From: Halobacillus fulvus
GTDB lineage: Bacteria; Bacillota; Bacilli; Bacillales; Halobacillaceae
Direction: 5' to 3'
Assembly: GCA_004078665.1 (NCBI GenBank)
Contig: SCFO01000005.1
Span: 124,001 to 188,000 of the forward strand
Length of the DNA: 64,000 nucleotides
The notes beneath the pieces were generated by a model that saw only the letters and a program-made list of their open reading frames with translations, was not told the origin of the DNA and made no database searches. Positions 1 through 10,010 of the stretch are shown here, one piece after another. Made by a program: the position numbers and the translations under genes. How positions within the stretch are numbered: position 1 is the first letter of the stretch; the number at the start of each line of letters is the position of its first letter.

Positions 1-246
1 ATCACTAAGACGTTCCGCTACGGCATCCAGGCGAAGATCTTCAACGACTTCCCCTTTAGGACGACCTAGGTGGCTTGCAAGAATTACTTTTGCTCCGTTC
101 CCCGTTAGATGCTGGATCGTAGGAAGAGCAGCTTTAATTCTTGTGTCGTCGGTCACTTTACCTTCGCTCATTGGAACGTTAAAGTCGACACGACAAAATA
201 CTTTCTTTCCATTCACTTCTACGTCACGAATGGTTTTCTTGTTCAT
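1..246 (-). CDS. pgk: phosphoglycerate kinase, N-terminal fragment
   Basis: This is the first 82 codons of phosphoglycerate kinase, which converts 1,3-bisphosphoglycerate and ADP to 3-phosphoglycerate and ATP in glycolysis. The reading frame runs off the left edge. The N-terminus carries the family signature VDFNVP and, further on, the SHLGRP motif of the substrate-binding region. The start is the ATG at 244-246, preceded on the minus strand by AAGGAGG. It follows gapA with a spacer of about 180 bases that contains a hairpin, the usual gapA-pgk arrangement of Bacillaceae. Confidence 0.95.
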   Translation of the reverse strand, partial: MNKKTIRDVEVNGKKVFCRVDFNVPMSEGKVTDDTRIKAALPTIQHLTGNGAKVILASHLGRPKGEVVEDLRLDAVAERLSD

Positions 247-354
247 GAAAGACAACCTCCTTATTTATGGTCAGGTCAGTCCCTGCCCTTATGTACGTTT
301 CCACAACTTCTGTTTGTAAAAACGCAGAGAAGCAGGAATCTCAAAAAACATGGA

Positions 355-387
355 TAAAGGAGGAGGACATGAGACCCCCTCCTTTTA
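355..387 (-). terminator. gapA-pgk intergenic hairpin
   Basis: AAAGGAGG and CCTCCTTT arms face each other around a short loop just after gapA. The run of T after it on the minus strand is poor, so it may be a partial terminator or an RNA-stability hairpin that lets gapA be expressed above pgk. Confidence 0.5.
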
Positions 388-423
388 CATTATAATCTAT
401 GATTTTCTATTTGGTGGCTCTTC

Positions 424-1431
424 TTACAGGCCTTGGTTTTTAAGGTAAACAGCAAGGTCTACACAACGGTTGGAGTATCCAGTTTCGTTGTCATACCAAG
501 AAACAACTTTAACCATGTTGTTTTCAAGAGTAAGAGTAGAAAGTCCGTCGATAACAGAAGAGTGAGTGTTGCCATTGTAGTCAGTAGATACAAGTGGCTC
601 GTCACTGTAACCAAGGATTCCTTTAAGGTTTCCTTCAGCTTCCGCTTTAAGAGCTTCGTTTACTTCTTCTGCTGTTACGTCTTTATCAAGCTCAGCAACG
701 AAGTCTACGATAGATACGTTCGCAGTTGGTACACGCATAGCCATACCGCTAAGCTTACCATCAAGCTGTGGAAGTACTTTAGCTACAGCTTGTGCAGCAC
801 CAGTTGTTGTAGGAATGATGTTTTGAGCTGCTGCACGCGCACGACGGTAGTCTTTGTGTGGCAGGTCAAGGATTTGCTGGTCGTTTGTGTAAGAGTGGAC
901 AGTTGTCATCATACCGCGCTTAAGACCGAACTTCTCGTCAAGAATCTTAGCATATGGAGCTAAGCAGTTTGTTGTACAAGAAGCATTGGAAATTACATGG
1001 TGAGAATCTTTGTCATATTGGTCTTCGTTAACACCCATTACAACCGTAAGATCTTCTTGTTTAGCTGGAGCAGAGATAACAACTTTCTTAGCACCTGCAT
1101 CAAGGTGTTTCTTCGCATCGTCACGCTGTGTGAAGCGACCAGTAGATTCTACAACTACTTCTACACCAAGATCTCCCCAACCAAGTTGTGCTGGATCTTT
1201 TTCGGAAAGTACTTTGATTTCTTTTCCGCCGACAACAAGGTTGTCTCCATTTGTTGTCACTTCTTCAGCTAGAGTTCCGTGAACAGAATCGTACTGAAGA
1301 AGGTGTGCAAGCATATTTGCATCCGTAAGGTCGTTAACCGCTACTACTTCTACATCGTCATTTTTAAGGGCAGCACGGAACACGTTACGTCCGATACGAC
1401 CAAAACCGTTAATACCAATTCTTACAGTCAT
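424..1431 (-). CDS. gapA: glyceraldehyde-3-phosphate dehydrogenase (glycolytic)
   Basis: NAD-dependent enzyme that oxidises and phosphorylates glyceraldehyde 3-phosphate. The 335 residues match the normal family length. The Rossmann motif GFGRIGR lies at residues 9-15 and the active-site SCTTNC motif at 151-156, with catalytic Cys152. It lies 37 bases behind cggR, with AAGGAGG before the ATG, so both are expected on one transcript controlled by CggR. The adjacency to cggR and pgk argues for the glycolytic GapA rather than the gluconeogenic GapB. Confidence 0.97.
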   Translation of the reverse strand: MTVRIGINGFGRIGRNVFRAALKNDDVEVVAVNDLTDANMLAHLLQYDSVHGTLAEEVTTNGDNLVVGGKEIKVLSEKDPAQLGWGDLGVEVVVESTGRFTQRDDAKKHLDAGAKKVVISAPAKQEDLTVVMGVNEDQYDKDSHHVISNASCTTNCLAPYAKILDEKFGLKRGMMTTVHSYTNDQQILDLPHKDYRRARAAAQNIIPTTTGAAQAVAKVLPQLDGKLSGMAMRVPTANVSIVDFVAELDKDVTAEEVNEALKAEAEGNLKGILGYSDEPLVSTDYNGNTHSSVIDGLSTLTLENNMVKVVSWYDNETGYSNRCVDLAVYLKNQGL

Positions 1432-1468
1432 GCTAAAATTCCTCCTTGAAATTGATTACATATTTTAT

Positions 1469-2497
1469 TTAAAGGGAAAATCCCTTTATTAACTCTTGTG
1501 CAGCACCTTCATCGGTGATCAGGACATTGCTTTGTCCCGGCTTGAAATAAGAGGCGATCGCACGTGCTTTTGATTTACCTCCAGCTACAGCAATAACATG
1601 TTTCGAATGTTTCAAATCTTCCAGTTGAAGACCGACCGTCCTCACTTTGTGGACGACATCACCTGCTGTATTGAAGTAATATCCGAAAGCTTCTCCAACC
1701 GCTTCATTGGCCTTGATGACCTCCAGCTGCTGTGAAGATGTTTTTCTCCGTTCGGCCATTGTAAGAGCCTCACCGATCCCGTGGATGACAATTTCCGCAC
1801 GGCGGATGATATCAAGCACTTCTTTGATCGATGGTTCCTCAATGATCGTCTGATACGACTCTTCACTGAGGGGATCAGGCACATACAAAAGACGATAATC
1901 ACCTCGGGCTTTCTTAGCCATCTCGGCGCATATCGTGTTCGCCTGGTTTTCCACTCGTTCACCTAAACCGCCTCTTGCAGGTACGAACAGACAATTCTCA
2001 GCATGCTGTAGTGGATTCATCATCTCCGCTACAGCCGCCATCGTCGTACCGCCAGTTATGGCGATGGCCTGGTCGGAAGAGATATGATCTTTTAAATAGC
2101 GGACACAAGCTTTTCCCATTTCATGTTTTACCCATGATAGTTCATCGCTATCCCCTGGAACAACAACGACATAGTCTAGGTTTAATTTATCCTTTAATTG
2201 TTGTTCTAAAACCTTAATCCCTGTTACTTCTTTAATAAACTCAGCCAATTGCTCCAATATGTTCTGCCCTTCGTACGTCAAATGCATCCCTCTCGATGTG
2301 ATTTCGACAGCTCCCTGTTTGTTGAGAAAGTCGATCTCACTCCTGACGGTGCGTTCAGCCAACTGAACATTTTCAGCTAAAGCTCTTCGTCCGACTGGTT
2401 GCATAATTTGAATATGGTAGAGCAATTGATATCTTCTTTGCATGATTTCGAGTACATCAGGGAATAACTTTTTTTGTAGGTCGATGAAGGCTCTCAT
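1469..2497 (-). CDS. cggR: central glycolytic genes regulator, SorC family
   Basis: Repressor of the gapA operon. In B. subtilis it binds a tandem operator and is released by fructose-1,6-bisphosphate. The 342 residues comprise an N-terminal helix-turn-helix region (about 20-75) and a C-terminal SorC sugar-phosphate-binding domain (from about 90), with the conserved ITGGTTMA stretch. AAAGGAG precedes the ATG. The operator lies at 2531-2566 just upstream, so the gene controls its own transcription together with gapA. Confidence 0.95.
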   Translation of the reverse strand: MRAFIDLQKKLFPDVLEIMQRRYQLLYHIQIMQPVGRRALAENVQLAERTVRSEIDFLNKQGAVEITSRGMHLTYEGQNILEQLAEFIKEVTGIKVLEQQLKDKLNLDYVVVVPGDSDELSWVKHEMGKACVRYLKDHISSDQAIAITGGTTMAAVAEMMNPLQHAENCLFVPARGGLGERVENQANTICAEMAKKARGDYRLLYVPDPLSEESYQTIIEEPSIKEVLDIIRRAEIVIHGIGEALTMAERRKTSSQQLEVIKANEAVGEAFGYYFNTAGDVVHKVRTVGLQLEDLKHSKHVIAVAGGKSKARAIASYFKPGQSNVLITDEGAAQELIKGFSL

Positions 2498-2530
2498 GGA
2501 AAAGCTCCTTTAATTGATAATCCACTATCC

Positions 2531-2566
2531 GGGATAAGAATGTCCCGGCTAGTCATATTCCGTCCC
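2531..2566 (-). promoter_or_regulatory. CggR operator
   Basis: Read on the minus strand, the site is CGGGAC-N6-TGAC-N4-CGGGAC-N6-ATCC. The known CggR operator is CGGGAC-N6-TGTC-N4-CGGGAC-N6-TGTC, so both CGGGAC half-sites and all spacings are exact. It lies 34 bases before the cggR start, inside the leader. Confidence 0.88.
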
Positions 2567-2646
2567 GCTCGGAGCAAAAAAATATCCTCTTCACGTTCAA
2601 TATTAACAGTGGGGGTCCAAGCGCGCAAGTGAAATCCTATCCTTTT

Positions 2647-2880
2647 TCAATGTAAACGTTTTTCTATTGATACGTAATCAATGGATCGGTAATCTAGGGT
2701 TTCTCCGTTCACCTCTATGACGGGAACTTCAAGCATATATTTCTCAAGCAACTCTTCGCTTAATTCTATATCTATTTCCTTTATATGTATATCGTATTCC
2801 CCAGTAAACACGTCGATTAAACTTCGAATTTCATCACACAGTGGACAGTTCTTCTTCATGTACAGATTGATTTTATTCAT
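2647..2880 (-). CDS. glutaredoxin-like thiol-disulfide protein
   Basis: A 77-residue protein of thioredoxin fold with a CPLC redox motif at residues 12-15 and the cis-proline context EVPVIEVNG at about 51-59, typical of the short glutaredoxin family (DUF836-like) of Bacillaceae. The start at 2880 was preferred over an upstream start because GGGAGGAAACC stands directly before it and the fold begins there. Its substrate is unknown. It ends about 150 bases before cggR and has a terminator upstream, so it is probably a single-gene unit. Confidence 0.8.
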   Translation of the reverse strand: MNKINLYMKKNCPLCDEIRSLIDVFTGEYDIHIKEIDIELSEELLEKYMLEVPVIEVNGETLDYRSIDYVSIEKRLH

Positions 2881-2957
2881 GGTTTCCTCCCTTAATCCAG
2901 GTTCTGTTAAAAACGCGATCTTTATACTAGATGGTTTACTTACAGACCATAAGCATA

Positions 2958-2988
2958 CAAAAAAGAGCACGCGTTAGGAAGCATGCCC
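2958..2988 (-). terminator. terminator of the 74-residue small gene
   Basis: GGGCATGC and GCGTGCTC arms followed on the minus strand by a run of T. The left arm overlaps the last codons of the gene at 2974. Confidence 0.75.
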
Positions 2989-3198
2989 TTTGTCATCATA
3001 AAATCCATTGTCTATTTTCAATTTCCTCTTCTGTAAAAACTCAGCGAGCTCTTCCCCAGCATAGTTAGTCGGTGTTCGCTTCAGTGACTCATAATTGAAG
3101 GATAATTTTTGCTGTTTTTGCATATCGAACACATGAATCCGTCTGTCTTCAGAAATTTTTTCGGTCGACAACATTTTGTAACGGATCAAATTTGTCAT
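2974..3198 (-). CDS. small conserved-looking hypothetical protein
   Basis: 74 residues, highly charged, with no signal peptide, membrane segment or recognisable domain. The start chosen is the ATG at 3198, which has AAAGGGG seven bases upstream; an in-frame ATG further upstream has no ribosome site. It is followed directly by a terminator. I do not recognise the family. Confidence 0.6.
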   Translation of the reverse strand: MTNLIRYKMLSTEKISEDRRIHVFDMQKQQKLSFNYESLKRTPTNYAGEELAEFLQKRKLKIDNGFYDDKGHAS

Positions 3199-3450
3199 AT
3201 TTACCCCTTTCATGTCTAAAAGCGAAGGGTACACTGGATAATTACTATTATATCATAATATATATATAGAAAGTAGAACGTTTACAAAATTTCATATTTT
3301 TCTCTAAGTATTCTTTAAGCATATAGACAAGTTACCACGACCTCGTCATTTTGTTTTTTAGGGACAGATTCATTTTTTATTATATCAATATAATGTGATG
3401 ATGTAAAAGAAGATGCTGTCGAAAAAATAAATGGCTCAATTTTAAAGCAC

Positions 3451-3482
3451 AAAAAAAGACTCTCCACGATTGGAAAGTCTTT
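3451..3482 (-). terminator. terminator after tRNA-Arg
   Basis: AAAGACT...AGTCTTT inverted repeat followed by a run of seven T on the minus strand, immediately behind the tRNA. Confidence 0.8.
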
Positions 3483-3490
3483 CATATCAG

Positions 3491-3571
<81 letters not shown>

Positions 3572-3647
3572 GACAGGCAAGAAATATTATACGAATAATC
3601 TTATTAAAAATCAACCCCTTTCCTTAAAAGAACGATTGCTTACATAC

Positions 3648-3743
3648 ATGATGTTAATGCATAGAGCGGATCAAATCGCTTGGAGACTATCTGTTTTTCG
3701 CAAGAAAGACGTTCCACCTTCCTTTTATGTAGGAGGAAGCTAG
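3648..3743 (+). CDS. possible 31-residue upstream peptide
   Basis: A short open frame beginning with two ATG codons and ending TAG at 3741-3743. The ribosome-binding site of the next small frame lies inside its last codons, and that frame starts on the next base, so the two could be translationally coupled. It has no good ribosome site of its own. Nothing is recognised in the peptide, which is basic with a WRLSVFRKK segment. Confidence 0.25.
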   Translation: MMLMHRADQIAWRLSVFRKKDVPPSFYVGGS

Positions 3744-3881
3744 ATGAAGTCTCTCTTTAGAAAGGTCCTAGGAAACCTTTTAAAAAATTCTGCTTATGAC
3801 GTTTATCGTTTCACCAGAAGGGAAAAATGGTTAAAGAAATTTGATGGAAAACGTCAACCTTTTTTGTTTGACCTTTTCTGA
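3744..3881 (+). CDS. possible 45-residue basic small protein before clpP
   Basis: The frame starts MKSLFRKVLG and ends FLFDLF, with many Lys and Arg residues, and an ideal AGGAGG seven bases before the ATG. The last codons run into the clpP -35 box and CtsR operator, which either limits its evolution or suggests the frame is chance. I do not recognise a family. The ribosome site is the main support. Confidence 0.4.
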   Translation: MKSLFRKVLGNLLKNSAYDVYRFTRREKWLKKFDGKRQPFLFDLF

Positions 3882-3896
3882 CCATAATTGTATGAT
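3867..3896 (+). promoter_or_regulatory. clpP promoter with CtsR operator
   Basis: A SigA promoter TTGACC (3868-3873), 17 bases, TATGAT (3891-3896). The CtsR heptad repeat TTTGACC-TTT-TCTGACC (3867-3883) overlaps the -35 box. The known operator has two GGTCAAA-type heptads three bases apart, and this copy has one mismatch. CtsR repression with heat-shock release of clpP follows. Confidence 0.88.
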
Positions 3897-3935
3897 AAAT
3901 GTATTCCATCATTTGATGATAAGGAGGAAAAAATA

Positions 3936-4526
3936 ATGAACTTAGTACCTACAGTAATTGAACAAACAAACCGCGGAGAACGCGCATACGACATTTACTC
4001 CCGTTTACTTAAAGACCGCATCATCATGCTTGGAAGTCCAATCGATGACAACATTGCAAACTCAGTAGTAGCTCAGCTATTATTCTTGGCTGCGGATGAT
4101 CCAGATAAGGATATTTCCTTGTATATCAACTCGCCGGGTGGATCCATCACAGCTGGTATGGCTATTTTTGATACAATGCAATTCATCAAGCCGGACGTAT
4201 CCACAATCTGCACAGGTATGGCTGCATCTATGGGTGCTTTCCTACTGAATGCCGGAGCTCCTGGCAAGCGCTATGCACTTCCAAACAGTGAAGTCATGAT
4301 TCACCAACCGCTAGGTGGCACACAAGGACAGGCCGCGGATATTGAAATCCACGCAAAACGCATTATCAAGATGCGCGAGAAATTGAACCAGATCCTTTCT
4401 GAGCGTACAGGACAGCCGATTGAGGTCATCGAGCGTGACACAGACCGTGATAACTTCATGTCTGCTCACGAAGCCGTTGAATACGGTTTAATCGACAAAG
4501 TTATGGAAAAGACAACGGATAGATAA
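3936..4526 (+). CDS. clpP: ATP-dependent Clp protease proteolytic subunit
   Basis: Serine peptidase that forms the double-heptamer chamber used by ClpX, ClpC and ClpE. The 196 residues match the family. The catalytic triad is visible as Ser98 (GMAASMG), His123 (MIHQPLGG) and Asp172 (DRDNFM). The ATG at 3936 has AAGGAGG just upstream; an earlier in-frame start would add 16 residues foreign to the family. It stands alone between its CtsR promoter and a terminator. Confidence 0.97.
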   Translation: MNLVPTVIEQTNRGERAYDIYSRLLKDRIIMLGSPIDDNIANSVVAQLLFLAADDPDKDISLYINSPGGSITAGMAIFDTMQFIKPDVSTICTGMAASMGAFLLNAGAPGKRYALPNSEVMIHQPLGGTQGQAADIEIHAKRIIKMREKLNQILSERTGQPIEVIERDTDRDNFMSAHEAVEYGLIDKVMEKTTDR

Positions 4527-4538
4527 TGACGAAAAGAA

Positions 4539-4567
4539 AATCCGCCGGGATGCCGGCGGATTTTTTG
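4539..4567 (+). terminator. clpP terminator
   Basis: ATCCGCCGG and CCGGCGGAT arms followed by TTTTTT, 12 bases after the clpP stop. Confidence 0.9.
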
Positions 4568-4627
4568 TATCTATAAAACAATCATGAACGAATTACGTTC
4601 ATTTATTCACAAATATACGCAAAAAAA

Positions 4628-4879
4628 TTATTCACGAACAAATGCCGTCAATTCGTCCATCGCCTGTTCCTCATCTGATCCATCTGTCACAAGCTTGATC
4701 TCTTCACCATTTCCGATCGCTAGACTCATCAGCCCCATAATGCTTTTAGCATTGACCCGTTTTTCATCTTTTTCAATAAAAACATCGGATGTGTACCGAT
4801 TCGCCTGTTGAACGAATTGTGCCGCCGGCCTTGCTTGTAATCCTGTTTCAAGTTCTACTGTTATACGACGTTCAAGCAC
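4628..4879 (-). CDS. crh: HPr-like catabolite repression protein Crh
   Basis: An 83-residue HPr paralogue. The PTS histidine is replaced by Gln15 (GLQARPA) while the regulatory Ser46 (KSIMGLM) is kept. This is the signature of Crh: it cannot carry PTS phosphate but is phosphorylated by HPrK and then assists CcpA. The partner kinase is encoded at 26661-27593 in this window. It lies behind whiA, separated by a hairpin. Confidence 0.95.
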   Translation of the reverse strand: MLERRITVELETGLQARPAAQFVQQANRYTSDVFIEKDEKRVNAKSIMGLMSLAIGNGEEIKLVTDGSDEEQAMDELTAFVRE

Positions 4880-4949
4880 CTATCATTCTCCTCTCTATCT
4901 GTTCTATTTTTACATTTCCAATTGGAAAGCGCCTTCATATTCGTGTAAG

Positions 4950-4978
4950 AAAAAACGCTTTCGCTGAAGAAAGCGTTA
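4950..4978 (-). terminator. hairpin between whiA and crh
   Basis: AACGCTTTC-N6-GAAAGCGTT followed by TTTTTT on the minus strand. It can end the whiA transcript, but it also lies 15-40 bases downstream of a TATAAT box (4991-4999) and so may act on a crh transcript as well. Confidence 0.85.
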
Positions 4979-4990
4979 GGATTGTTTCTT

Positions 4991-4999
4991 ATTATAGCA
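4991..4999 (-). promoter_or_regulatory. possible extended -10 promoter for crh
   Basis: Minus-strand TGCTATAAT, an extended -10 element. No good -35 is seen at 17 bases. Confidence 0.45.
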
Positions 5000-5019
5000 T
5001 GAATATACAGGAGAAAACA

Positions 5020-5976
5020 TCAATTTCTTGAGTTTTCTGTGACTTCTCCCTTCCGAACCTTATCCGCAAATTCATCAATTTTCCGCAGACGATGATTGAT
5101 GCCAGATTTGCTGATGGGGGATCCAGATACATACTCTCCGAGCTCTTTTAAGGAAACATCCTGATGCTGGAGTCGTAGAGAAGCGATTTCCTGGAGTTTG
5201 TCAGGTAAGGCACTCAACCCTACCGTGCGTTTAATGAACTTAATGTTTTCAACTTGACGAAAAGCGGCTCCGATCGTTTTGTTCAGATTCGCTGTTTCAC
5301 AGTTGACGAGACGATTGACTGAATTTCTCATATCACGGACAATCCGCACATCTTCAAACTTGAATAACGCCTGATGAGCGCCGATGTTACTGATGAGCTC
5401 CGTGATCTTGTCCGCTTCTTTTAAATAGGTAATGTACCCTTTTTTGCGCTCTAAAGTCCGGGCATGAAGATCAAACTGGTTCATCAGCTTACACAAGGCC
5501 TCATTATGCTCCTCATCAGAAGAATAGATCTCTAGATGATAGGAGGAGGTTTCAGGGTTGTTCACCGACCCTCCCGCCAAAAACGCTCCGCGCAAATAAG
5601 CGCGTTTACAGCAAGTTTCTTTTAAATATTTCTCTGGGATATCTGGATTGATCGACAAAGGTCCCTTAAGAATTTCGAGATCTTCAAGGACCATCTGTGC
5701 CTGCTCGGTCATTCTTACGATGTACACATTGTTCTTTTTCAGACGCATTTTCTTCCTTACTAAAAGTTCAACCGGATAAGGATATAGCTTTTTGATCAGC
5801 ATATAAATCCTTCGCGCAATCGCCGCATTCTCTGTTTGAACGTCGAGCATGTATTCCCGGTTAGATAGGGAAAATGTTCCGTTCATCCTTACAAGAGCCG
5901 CCAACTCCGATTCCATACAGCAAGTGTCGGCTTCGACATTCGTTAATTCTTTTTTTATCTCTGATGCAAAAGACAT
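5020..5976 (-). CDS. whiA: DNA-binding protein WhiA
   Basis: WhiA-family protein of 318 residues, usual length. The N-terminal two thirds form the LAGLIDADG-like domain (with [14 protein letters not shown] near 150), and the C-terminus is a helix-turn-helix (about 255-310, with [21 protein letters not shown]). In Bacillus it affects cell division and chromosome segregation; in Streptomyces it controls sporulation. It is third in the rapZ-yvcK-whiA run, the order conserved in Firmicutes. Confidence 0.95.
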   Translation of the reverse strand: MSFASEIKKELTNVEADTCCMESELAALVRMNGTFSLSNREYMLDVQTENAAIARRIYMLIKKLYPYPVELLVRKKMRLKKNNVYIVRMTEQAQMVLEDLEILKGPLSINPDIPEKYLKETCCKRAYLRGAFLAGGSVNNPETSSYHLEIYSSDEEHNEALCKLMNQFDLHARTLERKKGYITYLKEADKITELISNIGAHQALFKFEDVRIVRDMRNSVNRLVNCETANLNKTIGAAFRQVENIKFIKRTVGLSALPDKLQEIASLRLQHQDVSLKELGEYVSGSPISKSGINHRLRKIDEFADKVRKGEVTENSRN

Positions 5977-6011
5977 TGGTGCACCCCCTTATATTACAAG
6001 GCTTTTTCTAT

Positions 6012-6965
6012 TTAAATCATGGAATGAATAAGCTGGGCCAGCTTTTGGGTATCGTGCCGGATTGTAGCTTTACTATGGTCGATGATATCTTCTTCCACGA
6101 CTTCGATCCCCATCGACTTTAGCCTTTTTATATCATAAATGACAGGTTCCGCATTTTCCTTTGCGTATGCTTCCCTGACTTCTTGTTCAATTGGTTTGTT
6201 GTGGACGACAATCGACTGAATGACATCGTTCCCAATATGATCAAACAGCGCCTGTAGGTGATCTGCCGCTGTGTATCCGGATGTCTCCCCTTCTTGTGTC
6301 ATCACATTACAAATATACGTGACGTTGGCTTTCGTCTCTTTCAATGCCTGGCCAATTTCCGGGATGATGATGTTCGGAAGAATGCTCGTATAGAGACTGC
6401 CAGGCGAAATAACGATCAAGTCCGCTTTTTTAATGGCTTCTACAGCTTCCGGCAAAGGCTGAACAGGAGTCGGACTCACGAATACCCGCTTAATCCGTTT
6501 ATTCTGTTTCGGAATACTGGACTCTCCCATCACAACGGTTCCGTCCTCCATTTCGGCATGGAGGTTCATCGAGTGGTTGGCAATCGGGAAGATTTCTCCG
6601 CGTACATTCAGCACTCTCGATATTTCTTTGATTCCACGATAGAAATCACCGGTCATAGAAGCCATGGCAGCTAACAGTAGATTTCCCATCGAATGGCCAA
6701 ACAATCCATTGCCATTCGCAAACCTGTGCTGGAACAATTCCAACAGCATCGGCTCAGCATCCGACAAGGCGGCGACGACGTTCCGGATATCACCAGGAGC
6801 AGGAATCTCCATTTCTGTTCGAAGACGCCCTGAACTTCCGCCATCATCCGCTACGGTTACGATGGCTGATAAATCGATCGGCAAATTTTTAAGTCCTCGG
6901 AGCAGGACAGGCATTCCTGTCCCGCCTCCAATCACAACGACACGCGGCTTAGCAGACTGACTCAT
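6012..6965 (-). CDS. yvcK: gluconeogenesis factor YvcK/MgfK
   Basis: UDP-sugar-binding protein of the CofD-like family, 317 residues. It carries the glycine-rich GGGTGMPVLLRGL near residue 12 and the TVADDGGSSGRLR segment near 37. In B. subtilis it is needed for growth on gluconeogenic carbon sources and for normal cell shape. Only three bases separate it from rapZ, and whiA follows after 35, so the three are co-transcribed. Confidence 0.95.
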   Translation of the reverse strand: MSQSAKPRVVVIGGGTGMPVLLRGLKNLPIDLSAIVTVADDGGSSGRLRTEMEIPAPGDIRNVVAALSDAEPMLLELFQHRFANGNGLFGHSMGNLLLAAMASMTGDFYRGIKEISRVLNVRGEIFPIANHSMNLHAEMEDGTVVMGESSIPKQNKRIKRVFVSPTPVQPLPEAVEAIKKADLIVISPGSLYTSILPNIIIPEIGQALKETKANVTYICNVMTQEGETSGYTAADHLQALFDHIGNDVIQSIVVHNKPIEQEVREAYAKENAEPVIYDIKRLKSMGIEVVEEDIIDHSKATIRHDTQKLAQLIHSMI

Positions 6966-6968
6966 GGG

Positions 6969-7856
6969 TTACGAACCTTTCCGCTTTTCAATATCTCTGT
7001 GAGTGACGTGTGTAGAAAAGTCACCCGCGAAGTACTCAGACAAATATTCAGCAAGCGCAACAGAACGGTGCTGTCCACCCGTACATCCGATCGCTATGAC
7101 TACCTGACTCTTTCCTTCTTTTTTATATTGAGGAAGCATGAATTGGAGCAAGTCCTTCAGTTTTTCAAGGAACTTTTGTGTATCGGACCATTTGAATACA
7201 TAGGATGAAACCTCCGTATTCAAACCTGTCAATGGACGCATATGATCGACGTAATGCGGGTTTGGCAGAAAACGTACATCAAACATTAAATCAGCATCGA
7301 TCGGAACTCCGTACTTGAAGCCGAAGGACACCATTTGAACAGAGAATACTTGCTGTTCCTGTTCGCGATATCTCTCAATGATCCGCTCGCGCAGTTCTTT
7401 CGGCTTCAGCGTCGTGGTGTCGATGATCGTCTGGGCTCGTCCTTTTAACTCATCAAGCATTTTCCGCTCTTTACGGATGCCATCAAGCGGCAGTCCATCT
7501 TTAGCCAGCGGGTGGGAACGACGCGTTTCCTTGTAGCGGGACACAAGCGACTGATCTTCCGCATCAAGGAAAAGGATATGCTCCTGAACCCAATCTTCTT
7601 TTCCAAGACGATCGAGCGAATCAAATAGGGAATCAAAAAACTCCCGGCCGCGTAAGTCCATGACTAACGCGACATTCTCTATATTATTTCTGGAGTCCTT
7701 CATCAGCTCCAGGAATTTCGGCAGCAAAGCCGGCGGAAGATTATCGACGCAAAAAAAGCCGAGATCTTCAAAGCTTTGAACGGCTACCGTTTTTCCTGCC
7801 CCTGACATTCCTGTAATGATTACTAACTGTGTATTACTCGTATTCTCTGCCATCAT
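6969..7856 (-). CDS. rapZ: RNase adapter RapZ / YvcJ nucleotide-binding protein
   Basis: P-loop protein of 295 residues with Walker A GMSGAGKT at 16-23 and the C-terminal [10 protein letters not shown] motif typical of RapZ. The E. coli homologue controls glmS through small RNAs; the Bacillus homologue YvcJ hydrolyses GTP and affects competence. It follows the Nudix gene with a 19-base gap, and AGGGGAG precedes the start. Two adjacent ATG codons are possible starts. Confidence 0.94.
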   Translation of the reverse strand: MMAENTSNTQLVIITGMSGAGKTVAVQSFEDLGFFCVDNLPPALLPKFLELMKDSRNNIENVALVMDLRGREFFDSLFDSLDRLGKEDWVQEHILFLDAEDQSLVSRYKETRRSHPLAKDGLPLDGIRKERKMLDELKGRAQTIIDTTTLKPKELRERIIERYREQEQQVFSVQMVSFGFKYGVPIDADLMFDVRFLPNPHYVDHMRPLTGLNTEVSSYVFKWSDTQKFLEKLKDLLQFMLPQYKKEGKSQVVIAIGCTGGQHRSVALAEYLSEYFAGDFSTHVTHRDIEKRKGS

Positions 7857-7875
7857 TCATCGCTCTCCCCTCATA

Positions 7876-8334
7876 TCATGACGGATCAAGATCCTGATCG
7901 ATCAACGTAAAGTCCGTCGTATAGACGAATGTTCCATATACCTGCTCTTCTTGATTCAGAATATGCTGAAAGATATACCGGTCCCCTTCAGCCATCGGCT
8001 TGTCTAATACCTGTTCGACAGGTACCCATTCGAGCTCGCCTTCTTCACTTTCATCAAGCAGTTCCCCTGTATAATCATCGGTATAGAAAGTGAACATCAT
8101 CCATTCCTGAACGGTCTCCCCCTCTTCCTTCATAATGAAAGTGAAAGAGCCTTTCAGCTCTGGATCCTGAATATCCAAGCCTGTTTCTTCTTTGAACTCT
8201 CTTACGACTGAGTCCTTGATGTTTTCACCAGCTTCCATTTTGCCGCCAGGTGCGACATACCAGCCTCTTCGCGGTTTTTTCAACATCAGGACGTGATTGT
8301 CTGTTTTCAATATGCAATTTGCTACACGCTGCAT
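7876..8334 (-). CDS. yvcI: Nudix hydrolase, YvcI type
   Basis: A 152-residue protein with a complete Nudix box, starting GGKMEAGE and ending REFKEETG at about 31-53 (pattern GX5EX7REUXEEXGU). The family hydrolyses nucleoside diphosphates linked to another group; the substrate here is unknown. GAGGTG stands before the ATG. It heads the run yvcI-rapZ-yvcK-whiA, as in B. subtilis. Confidence 0.92.
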   Translation of the reverse strand: MQRVANCILKTDNHVLMLKKPRRGWYVAPGGKMEAGENIKDSVVREFKEETGLDIQDPELKGSFTFIMKEEGETVQEWMMFTFYTDDYTGELLDESEEGELEWVPVEQVLDKPMAEGDRYIFQHILNQEEQVYGTFVYTTDFTLIDQDLDPS

Positions 8335-8479
8335 CTCTTGTCACCTCAATTTCTCTGGAGGGCATCTTTTCTTATTATACAATGAATACGCAAAGCCCTA
8401 CAATGTTATGATTGTGTGTTCAATAGGATGATCCGAAAAAAGAACGAGGACGTGCATGGAAGAACGAGGGTAAAAAAAC

Positions 8480-8511
8480 ACAAAAAAAGACACAGGTGAT
8501 AAGCACCTGTG
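8480..8511 (-). terminator. trxB terminator
   Basis: Perfect CACAGGTG-ATAAG-CACCTGTG hairpin followed on the minus strand by TCTTTTTTTG. It separates trxB from yvcI. Confidence 0.88.
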
Positions 8512-8607
8512 CTTAATAGAGATCTATCTATTAAAAGGGGGTCAATTAATCAATTCCATTATAACTTGAAAATATTTCATGTGTGTTACAACAGCGTTAA
8601 AATGGAG

Positions 8608-9597
<990 letters not shown>

Positions 9598-9793
9598 CTA
9601 CCTGTACATATCATAGTAAATCATACGATGAGCGTCCATTAATGTGCTTACTTCCCTCGTTTTGTTAAACACGGAGAGGGAAGTTTTCGTTTCTCATAAC
9701 CGAGGTTGTGGAGATAAAGAGCTTTGCGGTGTTCATGCGCGCCTTTTACCTCCGTACTTCGCTATACGCCCGCTTAGTGTCTCTACTTGAAAT

Positions 9794-9963
9794 GTTTCCG
9801 TTCTCCAAATTTGGTAAGGAGGGGCGGGAAATGGCGAGACTCCTATGGGAAGGAAAGGGCAGGCTGAGATCCCGCAGGGCCTTAGCCCGAGGAAGCTCAG
9901 CGCCCGCCCATGGAAAGCGAGCCATTTCCCGCCCCTCCAAGCACTCACATAAAAAACGGAAAC
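9794..9963 (-). repeat. dispersed palindromic element, copy A
   Basis: One of seven clear copies in this window (others at 29249, 35719, 36128, 41420, 50808 and 56234). The ends are GTTTCCG and CGGAAAC. An 18-bp perfect stem GGAGGGGCGGGAAATGGC pairs with its complement near the right end. The core GCTGAG...CTCAGC carries an apical GGGC-TAAG-GCCC hairpin. The copy is in the reverse orientation to B, C, E, F and G. It occupies most of the 450-base spacer between the TPR gene and trxB, where nothing else coding is visible. Confidence 0.92.
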
Positions 9964-10010
9964 CTTGAATTTATAACAACACTAATGTGCTTACATCAAA
10001 CAAAGCTGGT

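Noticed and set aside
433-963. 176-codon frame antisense to gapA, and similar long antisense frames in glpD, trxB and secA
   Set aside because: They are opposite well-identified conserved genes and show no ribosome site or recognisable domain.
9708-9968. Open frames inside repeat copies (for example 9708-9968, 9733-9948, 29242-29427, 36166-36360)
   Set aside because: They follow the palindrome in all frames, have no ribosome sites and their length changes with the repeat copy. They are by-products of GC-rich repeats.
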